In this document: positions 1 through 6,724 of the stretch, piece by piece
How positions within the stretch are numbered: the stretch's first letter is position 1
How the letters are laid out: each line of letters opens with the position of its first letter
Assembly: GCA_017308475.1 (NCBI GenBank)
Contig: JAFKEU010000009.1
Coordinates: 124,001-188,000, forward strand
Source: Alphaproteobacteria bacterium
Lineage (GTDB): Bacteria > Pseudomonadota > Alphaproteobacteria > Micropepsales > Micropepsaceae
Direction of reading: 5' to 3'
DNA: 64,000 bases
Notes under the pieces: generated by a model
Told to the model about the DNA's origin: nothing
What the model saw: only the letters and a program-made list of their open reading frames with translations
Database searches by the model: none
Made by a program: the position numbers and the translations under genes

Positions 1-437
1 GTGTCGGCCAGAACCGCCCGGTCGCCGCCGGTGACGGTGGCGGATTCGCGATACGTCTCACCCTCGGCCACTTCGACGTCGAACAGATGAATCTTGTTGT
101 AGCGTGCGGCGATCCCGCCGTCCGGCGAGAACAGAAAACTGCGGTTGGCGGTTTTTTCCGCGTCCAGCCGCGTGGCGATGGAGCCCAGCGAAAGCCAGAT
201 CTTCAGTTCGCGCGCCAGGTCCGAAAAGGCGGGCAGCGCGGGGTCTTCAGCCTCGGGAAAGCTGCGCGCCAGCTTGGCCGGCGCATTGGCCGCCATCAGG
301 GTGGCGTTTTCCGGGGTAGCGATGAAATGTGCGCCCCGGGCGGCGGCCTCCCGCACCAGCTTTCCGACCTCGCGGATATTCTCCGCCACATCGTCGCTGG
401 CGCGTGTCTGGATGCAGGCCGCCCGGAATGCCGTCAC
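1..437 (-). CDS. Carbon-nitrogen hydrolase (nitrilase superfamily), C-terminus cut off by window edge
   Basis: Minus-strand frame open from a GTG at 437 to the window edge. The first 145 residues contain TPENATLM near residue 40, which carries the catalytic Glu position of nitrilases, and RYNKIHLFDVEV near residue 110, the conserved Lys region. The catalytic Cys lies beyond the edge. Members hydrolyse amides or nitriles through a Glu-Lys-Cys triad, and bacterial relatives of the Nit1/Nit2 type act on deaminated glutathione. That substrate is inferred only from the family and from a glutaredoxin gene in the same operon. The start is GTG with AAGGA about 6 nt upstream; the overlapping ATG at that spot is out of frame. 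It lies 9 bases after the upstream stop and is last in a comF-grxC-heme-binding-protein-nitrilase run. Confidence 0.85.
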   Translation of the reverse strand, partial: MTAFRAACIQTRASDDVAENIREVGKLVREAAARGAHFIATPENATLMAANAPAKLARSFPEAEDPALPAFSDLARELKIWLSLGSIATRLDAEKTANRSFLFSPDGGIAARYNKIHLFDVEVAEGETYRESATVTGGDRAVLAD

Positions 438-446
438 ATGCGATCC

Positions 447-995
447 TTACTGGACTCGGTCCTGTATCTTGGCCAACCCCGCGCGGGCACAGACCTCGTC
501 CTTGTCGCCGCCGGGCGCGCCGGAGACGGCGAAGATGCCGACCATCTGGCCGCCGGCCATGATCGGGATGGCGCCCTGGCGCGCGGTCTCGATCTGGGGA
601 TTGGCCTTGATCTCGGCCGCCAACGCGCTGTCGGTCTTGGCCTTGTTGGCCACCTCGCCGCTGGTCATGTGGTACTTCAACACCGCCTGGGCCTTGCTCA
701 TGGCGATGCGCTGGGTGATGGCGGCGGCGCCGTCATTAGCGATCATCACGATCGGCACGCCGGCGCTGTCGGTGATCATGGCGGTGGTCTTGTAGGTATT
801 GCCCAGGCAGACGCGGTTGGCTTCCACCGCACCCTCGATGGCCAATGCGACCGGTATGCCGTGGGCGCGCGCCGGGCGCGGCATCTTCATTTCGTCGGGC
901 GTGGGAGCGGGCGCAATGGTGGGGGCGGGATTCATCTGCGCCATCGCGGGCGCAGCAATGCAAAGGGCGGCGGCGGCGAGCAGTATCTTTTTCAT
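447..995 (-). CDS. Exported heme-binding-like protein, GlcG/HbpS family
   Basis: 182 residues. A typical signal peptide ends at AMA-Q near residue 20, and a Pro-rich linker (about 21-42) precedes a GlcG/HbpS-like domain (about 45-178). Family hallmarks visible are the AxxAMxxA helix with alternating small residues, a GAIPIMAGGQMVG strand-turn and the closing GAPGGDKDE-C segment. Relatives bind heme or act as accessory proteins to glycolate utilisation or redox sensing; the role here is unknown. The ATG at 995 has AGGAGAGG 8-9 nt upstream. It sits between grxC and the nitrilase gene, which are often neighbours in Alphaproteobacteria, so it looks like an insertion into that operon. Cytoplasmic cofactors are unlikely because of the signal peptide. 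Confidence 0.82.
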   Translation of the reverse strand: MKKILLAAAALCIAAPAMAQMNPAPTIAPAPTPDEMKMPRPARAHGIPVALAIEGAVEANRVCLGNTYKTTAMITDSAGVPIVMIANDGAAAITQRIAMSKAQAVLKYHMTSGEVANKAKTDSALAAEIKANPQIETARQGAIPIMAGGQMVGIFAVSGAPGGDKDEVCARAGLAKIQDRVQ

Positions 996-1095
996 GGCTA
1001 TCCTCTCCTGGCGTTTTTTCGGGGCTTGAAATGCCCGTCATTATTCGAGCCGGGCGGCGGCTTTGTCCAGACGCCCCCCGCGGGAGAAACCGCCG

Positions 1096-1350
1096 TCAGG
1101 CCAGAAGGGTATCGAGCTTTCCGGCCTGCTCCAGCGCATAGAGTTCGTCGCAGCCGCCTACATGCGTCTCGCCGATGAAAATCTGCGGCACGCTGCGGGC
1201 GCCGCCGCTTTTCTCTTCCATGTCGCGCCGCGCATCGATGTCCATGAAGACGTCGATCTCCTGAGGCTCGATCCCCTTCTTCTTCAACAGCGCCTTGGCG
1301 CGCACGCAATAGGGGCAGATGGGCGTGGTATAAATGCGGACGGTTTTCAT
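1096..1350 (-). CDS. grxC: Glutaredoxin 3
   Basis: 84 residues, the standard length for monomeric dithiol glutaredoxins. The active site is CPYC at residues 12-15, the cis-Pro loop SVPQIF at 53-58, and the glutathione-binding GGCDEL at 65-70. It reduces protein and mixed glutathione disulfides in the cytoplasm using glutathione. The ATG at 1350 is the only sensible start; the protein begins directly with the first beta strand (KTVRIYTT). It follows comF by 29 bases, and the heme-binding-like gene comes 100 bases downstream. Co-transcription with comF is likely. Confidence 0.96.
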   Translation of the reverse strand: MKTVRIYTTPICPYCVRAKALLKKKGIEPQEIDVFMDIDARRDMEEKSGGARSVPQIFIGETHVGGCDELYALEQAGKLDTLLA

Positions 1351-1379
1351 CAGACTCGAAGTGGGCGATACGGTATCGC

Positions 1380-2120
1380 TTATATAGGCATGTCGGTTGC
1401 GCGGACAACGCGCGCCAGGGCCAGCACATGAACCTCCGCGGCGCCCGCCCGGCGCAGTGCCCGGGCACAGGCTTCCGCGGTGGCGCCGGTGGTCATCACA
1501 TCATCGACCAGCAGTACCCGCCGTCCCGCAACCGTGCCCGGATCGGGAACCCTGAAGGCGCCCAGCACATTGCGCCGCCGTGCCCGGGCCGAGGCCATGG
1601 CACCCTGGCTTTCGGTGGGCCGGGTGCGGATCAGGGCAGCGGGTTCCACGCCGATCCCGTGCTGGCGTCCCAGCCGCCGGGCCAGCTCGGCCGCCTGGTT
1701 GTAGCGCCGCCGCCACAGGCGGAACCGGTGCAGCGGCACCGGCACGATCACCTCGCTGCGCGACAGGGCGGAGCGCCCCGCCCTGGCCAGCCAGCGGGCA
1801 AAGCCGGGCACCAGGTCGAGCCTGTCCGCATGTTTCAGCGCCAGGATCGCGCCGCGGCTGTTTTCGTCATAGGCAAGGATGGCGCGGGCACTGTCGAAGG
1901 CGGGTGGCCGCGCCAGGCAGGCGGCACAGAAATTCCCCTCGCCCAGGTCCACCGGAAACGGCAGGCCGCAACAGGCGCAGGCCGGCCCTTCCAGAAAAGT
2001 AACAGCGTTCCAACAGGCGACGCACAGGCCGGGCTCGGCTACCGGCGTGCGGCAGGCCATGCAGAGCGGAGGAAACAGAAGATCCAGAACGCCCGCGCGC
2101 CAGTTGCCCCATGCCATCAT
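1380..2120 (-). CDS. comF: ComF family phosphoribosyltransferase-like protein
   Basis: 246 residues. The N-terminal zinc-ribbon region has cysteine pairs at about 20/23, 33/36, 48-51 and 65/68. The C-terminal part is a type I PRTase fold with the PRPP-binding motif VLLVDDVMTTGATAEA near residue 205-220. ComF/GntX proteins are needed for DNA uptake in competent bacteria, and their enzymatic substrate is not established. The ATG at 2120 is followed at once by a second ATG-like codon pair (ATGATGG). It is divergent from the methyltransferase-like gene at 2168, so the 47-base gap must hold promoters for both. First gene of the comF-grxC run. Confidence 0.93.
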   Translation of the reverse strand: MMAWGNWRAGVLDLLFPPLCMACRTPVAEPGLCVACWNAVTFLEGPACACCGLPFPVDLGEGNFCAACLARPPAFDSARAILAYDENSRGAILALKHADRLDLVPGFARWLARAGRSALSRSEVIVPVPLHRFRLWRRRYNQAAELARRLGRQHGIGVEPAALIRTRPTESQGAMASARARRRNVLGAFRVPDPGTVAGRRVLLVDDVMTTGATAEACARALRRAGAAEVHVLALARVVRATDMPI

Positions 2121-2167
2121 GCCCCAAGGCTAGCATGGCGGCCCGTGATGGCGATAAGTCTTGCACC

Positions 2168-3019
2168 ATGTCCACTGAGCTTCCCCAGCTGTTCGATCCC
2201 GCCGCTGCCGCCCGCGCGGCCGACCGTGCACGGCGCCTGGGCGGCGACCGCTTTCTGGAGGACGCCGCCATCGAGGGCCTGGCCGACCGGCTGGGCGCGG
2301 TGACGCGCCGCTTCGAACGCGGGCTGTGGCTTGGGGATGCAGTGCCGCCGGCGCTGGCCGGATTCGCCCGGGACTGGGACGTCGCGCGATTTGGCCCCGG
2401 CGAGGAACTTCGGTATCCGCCGGGCCAATACAACCTGGCTGTCAGCCTGTTCTCGTTGCAGGCGATCAACGACCTGCCCGGGGCGCTGGTCCAGCTTCGC
2501 AGGGCCCTGAAGCCCGACGGTCTCTTCCTGGCGGCACTGCTGGGCGGCGGCACGCTGAGCGAGCTGCGCGACGCATTTGCCCATGGCGAGAGCGCCACCC
2601 GGGGCGGCATCAGTCCCCGCGTCTCGCCCTTTGTCGATGTGCGCGATGCCGGCGCGCTTCTGCAGCGGGCGGGCTTTGCCCTGCCCGTCGCCGATGTCGA
2701 GCGGCTGGTCGCGCGCTACGGCGATTTTGTTTCCCTGGTGCGCGACCTGCGCGCCCACGGTTTCACCAATGTGCTGGCCCAGCGCAGCCGCATGCCATTG
2801 CGGCGCGACACGCTGGCGGCGATGCTGTCCGCCTATGGCGCCAGGCATGGCGCCGCAGACGGCCGGCTGCGGGCCAGCTTCGATACGCTCTATCTGACGG
2901 GATGGGCGCCGCATGAATGCCAGCAGCAGCCGCTCAAGCCCGGCAGCGCAAGGGCGCGCCTGGCCGATGCCCTGGGCACACGGGAAGAAGTTATTTCACG
3001 CTTCCCGAAAGCGACGTGA
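2168..3019 (+). CDS. Methyltransferase-like protein (BioC/NDUFAF5-like) with degenerate SAM motif I
   Basis: 283 residues. The central part (YNLAVSLFSLQAINDLPGALVQLRRALKPDG, about 85-115 in the protein) matches motifs II-III of class I SAM methyltransferases, and the C-terminus resembles alphaproteobacterial proteins next to comF that are annotated BioC-like or NDUFAF5-like. The usual glycine-rich SAM loop (LDLGCGxG) is missing: where it should be the protein reads LWLGDAVPPALAG. It may therefore not bind SAM normally. Start set at ATG 2168 because homologous sequence begins there; an upstream ATG at 2111 would run into comF. The 3' end overlaps the convergent Flp pilin gene by 29 nt. Confidence 0.75.
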   Translation: MSTELPQLFDPAAAARAADRARRLGGDRFLEDAAIEGLADRLGAVTRRFERGLWLGDAVPPALAGFARDWDVARFGPGEELRYPPGQYNLAVSLFSLQAINDLPGALVQLRRALKPDGLFLAALLGGGTLSELRDAFAHGESATRGGISPRVSPFVDVRDAGALLQRAGFALPVADVERLVARYGDFVSLVRDLRAHGFTNVLAQRSRMPLRRDTLAAMLSAYGARHGAADGRLRASFDTLYLTGWAPHECQQQPLKPGSARARLADALGTREEVISRFPKAT

Positions 3020-3203
3020 AAATGTCTTTCAGGGAGCTGCCGATCGAAGTGGCGCCGGCCACGATCATGATCGATATCAGGCTGGCGATAAGCGCATACT
3101 CGATGGCCGTGGCGCCGCCACGGTCGGTGCAAAAGCGCGTCAGAGCAGATCGCGCAGCATCGGAAGCAGCGGCAAATCGGCCGCGGGCATGGGATAGGCG
3201 CAT
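2991..3203 (-). CDS. Flp/Fap family type IVb pilin, orphan and nested
   Basis: About 70 residues. The C-terminal 50 read as a class IVb pilin: RFCTDRGGATAIEYALIA is the prepilin-peptidase G/ATAIEY box, followed by one hydrophobic helix and IGSSLKDIFTSLSGSVK. Such subunits are cleaved by TadV/CpaA and assembled by the Tad machinery, none of which is in this window. The first in-frame ATG is at 3203, inside mutT and overlapping its 3' end by 64 nt. The short leader before the basic LTRF start could also use a non-ATG codon. At the other end it overlaps the methyltransferase-like gene by 29 nt. Frame and motif are unmistakable; the start is uncertain. Confidence 0.8.
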   Translation of the reverse strand: MRLSHARGRFAAASDAARSALTRFCTDRGGATAIEYALIASLISIMIVAGATSIGSSLKDIFTSLSGSVK

Positions 3204-3565
3204 GGCTCCCTCATCAAATCTCTGGGCCTGATCCATTTCAGGGCCGCGTGATGGCGTGCAACCGGTATGCCGTCCCAACGCCGGCAGACATACAGAGGCA
3301 TGAGCAGGTGAAAATTCTCGTAGGAATGCGAGGCGAAGGTGAAGGGCGCCAGGCAGGGTTCGCGCACGGCAATGTCGAGCTCCTCCGCCAGTTCGCGGAT
3401 CAGCGCATCCTCGGGCCGTTCGCCGGCCTCCAATTTGCCGCCTGGAAATTCCCATAAACCCGCCATCGCCTTTCCTTCGGGCCGCTGGGCGATCAACACC
3501 CGGCCGTCGGGATCCACCAAAGCCGCCGCAACAACCAATGTTAGCTTGTACGGCTGGGTCATCAT
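3140..3565 (-). CDS. mutT: (d)NTP pyrophosphohydrolase, MutT-like Nudix
   Basis: 141 residues, typical for MutT. The Nudix box runs from GKLEAGE near residue 43 through RELAEEL near 60, with Asp replacing the usual Gly after the final Leu. FPGG precedes the box, as in 8-oxo-dGTP hydrolases. The enzyme removes oxidised dGTP from the nucleotide pool. Two consecutive ATGs (3565 and 3562) begin the frame, and no strong ribosome site is visible. The 3' 64 bases also encode the leader of the Flp pilin in another frame. The substrate is inferred from the MutT-like FPGGKLE; other Nudix substrates are possible. Confidence 0.88.
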   Translation of the reverse strand: MMTQPYKLTLVVAAALVDPDGRVLIAQRPEGKAMAGLWEFPGGKLEAGERPEDALIRELAEELDIAVREPCLAPFTFASHSYENFHLLMPLYVCRRWDGIPVARHHAALKWIRPRDLMREPCAYPMPAADLPLLPMLRDLL

Positions 3566-3695
3566 GTCGTCACGCGGCTAATGTCCTATTAAGGGGCGTG
3601 GTTAATTGGGCGCGCGATTGCGCTAACCTTGTGAACCGCAATCCTGCCCCATGGCGGGGCTTATTGCACGTACCGCAACCGGGAAGGAGCAGAAG

Positions 3696-4118
3696 ATGAC
3701 GACATTCGGAACAGCGATGTGGAAGGGCGGCCTGAAGGACGGCAAGGGCGCGATTTCCACCAAGAGCGGCGCGCTGGACAATTATCCCTACGGTTTCGCC
3801 AGCCGGTTCGAGGGCAAGCCCGGCACCAACCCGGAAGAACTGATCGGCGCCGCGCATGCCGGGTGCTTCACCATGGCGCTGTCGCTGATCCTGGGCGAAG
3901 CGGGCTTCACCGCCGAACAGATGGATACCAGGGCCGAGATCAGCCTGGTCAAGCAGGGTGACGGCTTCGCCATCACCAAATCGCAACTGACGCTGCGGGC
4001 GAAAATTCCCGGCATCGATGACGCCAAATTCAAGGAACTGGCGGCCATGGCCGAAAAGGGCTGTCCGGTGTCGAAAGTGCTGAACTGCGAAATTACGCTG
4101 GACGCAGCTCTGGTCTGA
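3696..4118 (+). CDS. OsmC family thiol peroxidase
   Basis: 140 residues, standard OsmC/Ohr size. The two catalytic cysteines are seen in AHAGCFTMALS (about residue 57) and EKGCPVSKVLN (about 121), and the conserved Glu is in NPEELIGAAHAGC. The family reduces organic hydroperoxides in the cytoplasm. Sequence features such as ISTKSGALDNYPYGF and GKPGTNPEELI place it in the OsmC rather than the Ohr branch. The ATG at 3696 has a clear GGGAAGGAG site 6 nt upstream; the earlier in-frame ATG at 3651 has none. It is a single gene, convergent with the TSUP permease 45 bases away. Confidence 0.93.
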   Translation: MTTFGTAMWKGGLKDGKGAISTKSGALDNYPYGFASRFEGKPGTNPEELIGAAHAGCFTMALSLILGEAGFTAEQMDTRAEISLVKQGDGFAITKSQLTLRAKIPGIDDAKFKELAAMAEKGCPVSKVLNCEITLDAALV

Positions 4119-4163
4119 TCGGGCACGCCACGGCAAATTCCTTTGGGGGCGGCCAAGGACCGC

Positions 4164-5078
4164 CTAATGCAGCACCAGGGTATAAATATCCGTCGGTGTG
4201 CGCACGAGCGTGATCACGAGCTGGATGGCGATCGCCAGCACCAGCAGCGCGAAAACGATGCGAAGCTGCTCGCTGCGCATCCTGGTCCCCAGCCGCACTC
4301 CCATCTGCGCGCCGATCACCCCGCCCACGATCAGCATCAATCCCAGCACGATGTCGACCGTATGGTCGGTCACCGCATGGGTGAAGGTGGTTATGAAGGC
4401 GACAATGCACATCTGGAATTGCGAGGTGCCGACCGCCAGTGTGGTGCGCATGCGCAAGAGGTAGATCTTGGCCGGCACCAGCAGGAAGGCGCCGCCAGTG
4501 CCCAGAATCGCCGTCATGATGCCCACCAGGAATCCCAGCACCACGATGGGTATGGCGCTCACATAGAGGCGTGAGGCGCGGAAACGCATCTTGAACGGCA
4601 GCCTGTGAACCCAGTTGTGCCGGCCCGCGGCATGGGATGGCAAGGGCGCGCCGCGCCTGGCGGCCAGATAGGCCTGCGCGCTTTCCACCAGCATCAGGGA
4701 ACCGACCGAGCCCAGCAGCAGCACGTAGCTGAACTTGACCACGAAATCGATCTGACCCAGCCGCTGCAGGTAACTGAAGATGTCCACACCGACATAGGAG
4801 CCGACGATGCCGCCGATCAGAAGGATGAAGCCCATCTTGAAATCGACGCTGTCGCGCGCGCTTTTGGCCAGCGCGCCGACCAGTGCCGCCGCCGAGATGG
4901 GACTGGCCTGGGTGGCGACCGCAACGCCCGATGGGATGCCGTAGAAGATCAGCAGCGGTGTCATGATGAAACCGCCGGAGACGCCCAACATGCCCGACAG
5001 GAAGCCCGCCGTGGTTCCCATGGCCAGGATGACGACCCAGTTTACCGACAACTGGGCTATGGGCAGATAGATGTCCAT
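4164..5078 (-). CDS. TSUP (TauE/SafE) family membrane transporter
   Basis: 304 residues with about eight hydrophobic helices in two similar halves. The duplicated signature GMLGVSGGFIMTPLL (near residue 30) and AILGTGGAFLLVPAK (near residue 195) is the hallmark of TauE/SafE permeases. These move sulfite, sulfonates or other organic anions across the inner membrane; the substrate cannot be read from sequence. ATG 5078 begins the protein with a short periplasmic stretch before the first helix; the in-frame ATG at 5132 would add a hydrophilic tail without support. Convergent with osmC; argJ lies 74 bases upstream in the same direction. Confidence 0.9.
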   Translation of the reverse strand: MDIYLPIAQLSVNWVVILAMGTTAGFLSGMLGVSGGFIMTPLLIFYGIPSGVAVATQASPISAAALVGALAKSARDSVDFKMGFILLIGGIVGSYVGVDIFSYLQRLGQIDFVVKFSYVLLLGSVGSLMLVESAQAYLAARRGAPLPSHAAGRHNWVHRLPFKMRFRASRLYVSAIPIVVLGFLVGIMTAILGTGGAFLLVPAKIYLLRMRTTLAVGTSQFQMCIVAFITTFTHAVTDHTVDIVLGLMLIVGGVIGAQMGVRLGTRMRSEQLRIVFALLVLAIAIQLVITLVRTPTDIYTLVLH

Positions 5079-5152
5079 CGTGTAATGAGAGCCTGCCGCG
5101 CAGAGATGTCCTTCTGATACGACTCGAGCCAAGCCGCAAGCCTTCGCTTAGG

Positions 5153-6484
5153 CTAGCTGCGATACGAACCATTGATGTCGATATAGCCGTGCGTCAGGTC
5201 GCAGGTCCAAACCCTGCTTTTGCCCTTGCCCAGTCCGAGATCGACCGCAATTTCCACCTCCCGGCCCGATACCGCCCGCGTGGCCGCCGCTTCGCTGTAT
5301 TTCGCCGCACGCATGCCTTTCTCGGCCACCACATTTGCGCCGAATCTGATCGTCAGCCTGTCCCGATCGGCCGGCTCGCCCGCCTTGCCTACCGCCATCA
5401 CCACCCGGCCCCAGTTGGCGTCATTGCCGGCGATGGCGGTCTTGACCAGCGGCGAATTGGCGATCGAGAGCGCAATGCGCTTGGCCGAGGCATCGCTTTC
5501 CGCGCCGGTCACATCGATGCGGATCAGCTTCTGAGCCCCCTCTCCGTCCTTGACCACCTGCAGGGCCAGGTCCAGCAGCAGCGCGTTCAGCTTGTTGCGG
5601 AAGTCGTTCAGCCGCTTGTCGGTGGCCTTGTCGACGGGCGCATGCCTTGCCCCCTTTCCCGTGGCGAACAGCATCAGCGTGTCGCTGGTGGAGGTGTCCG
5701 AATCCACGGTAATGGCGTTGAAGGACGGGCCAACCCCCGCGTCCAGGCACTCCTGCAGCACGGCGGCGGGCAGCTTGGCGTCGGTGAAGACGAAGGACAG
5801 CATCGTCGCCATGTCGGGGGCGATCATGCCCGAACCCTTGGCGATGCCGTTGATGGTTACCTTGTGGCCGTCGATCATCGCGGTCTGGGTCGCCAACTTG
5901 GGATAGGTATCGGTGGTCATGATGGCATCTGCCGCCGCGCGCCAGTTGCCCGCCGCCCCCTGCTCCACCAGGCCGGACAGCACCGCGGTGATCTTGTGGG
6001 CGGGCAGCGGTTCGCCGATCACCCCGGTCGAAGCCATGAACACCTGCTCGGGCCGGCAGCTGGCGACCGCCGCGGCCTCTTCCGCGATCTCGCGCACGCC
6101 TTCCATCCCGGCACGGCCGGTAAAGGCATTGGCATTGCCGCTGTTGACCACAAGCACCCGCGCTTCGCCGCCCTTCAGCTTGTCGCGGCACCACAGGACC
6201 GGTGCCGAGGCGGTCCTGGAGGTGGTAAAGACCCCCGCCACCTGGGTTCCAGGCGCAAGCAGGGCCAGCATCACGTCGGTCCGCTGCTGGTAGCGCACCC
6301 CGGCCGCAACCGTGGCGAGCCGTATCCCCGCCAGGGGCGGCAATTTGGCAAAGCTCCTGGGCGCCAGGGGTGAAACGGGTGGCAACTTCGCACGCCCGGC
6401 CCTGGCCGAGGCGGCGGGCTTGGCCTTTACCGGCCTTCTGGCGGTTTTCGCCGGCCTTTTTGCCGCACTTTTGGTCTTTGGCAT
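5153..6484 (-). CDS. argJ: Bifunctional glutamate N-acetyltransferase / amino-acid acetyltransferase
   Basis: 443 residues. ArgJ transfers acetyl from N-acetylornithine to glutamate and closes the arginine acetyl cycle. The family core starts at [17 protein letters not shown] (about residue 37). Visible signatures are [12 protein letters not shown], the [10 protein letters not shown] segment, the self-cleavage site region IMTTDTYPK (cleavage before a Thr splits precursor into alpha and beta chains) and the C-terminal [12 protein letters not shown]. The first 36 residues form a Lys/Arg/Ala/Pro-rich extension that most ArgJ proteins lack. ATG 6484 has GGGGGG 6 nt upstream, supporting this long start. 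Divergent from secA across 240 bases. Confidence 0.95.
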   Translation of the reverse strand: MPKTKSAAKRPAKTARRPVKAKPAASARAGRAKLPPVSPLAPRSFAKLPPLAGIRLATVAAGVRYQQRTDVMLALLAPGTQVAGVFTTSRTASAPVLWCRDKLKGGEARVLVVNSGNANAFTGRAGMEGVREIAEEAAAVASCRPEQVFMASTGVIGEPLPAHKITAVLSGLVEQGAAGNWRAAADAIMTTDTYPKLATQTAMIDGHKVTINGIAKGSGMIAPDMATMLSFVFTDAKLPAAVLQECLDAGVGPSFNAITVDSDTSTSDTLMLFATGKGARHAPVDKATDKRLNDFRNKLNALLLDLALQVVKDGEGAQKLIRIDVTGAESDASAKRIALSIANSPLVKTAIAGNDANWGRVVMAVGKAGEPADRDRLTIRFGANVVAEKGMRAAKYSEAAATRAVSGREVEIAVDLGLGKGKSRVWTCDLTHGYIDINGSYRS

Positions 6485-6724
6485 CGAATCCCCCCAACAG
6501 GTGCCGCCCTCCTCTGATGATTGGCGGGCGATCGGGCGCGGATCATCAAAGAATTGGCACTCTTGGCAAGGGGCGATGTTCGACAAGGGGCCATATTTGA
6601 CAAGCAGATAGGGCGTTCTTATGTCTCCGGCGCACCTGGCCGTCCGCACGGACCGGGCCAGACCCCCCAAAGACCGGCCCCATCACGGGATCCAGACCTG
6701 GGATCAAGCGGCTAAGAGGATTTC

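Noticed and set aside
4119..4163. Terminator between osmC and the TSUP gene
   Set aside because: Only a 5-bp GGCGG/CCGCC stem is visible and there is no T-run.
6553..6575. A TTGGCAC...TTGGCA element in the argJ-secA gap that resembles a sigma-54 promoter
   Set aside because: The -12 part does not have the required GC doublet at the right spacing, and neither gene is normally sigma-54 controlled.
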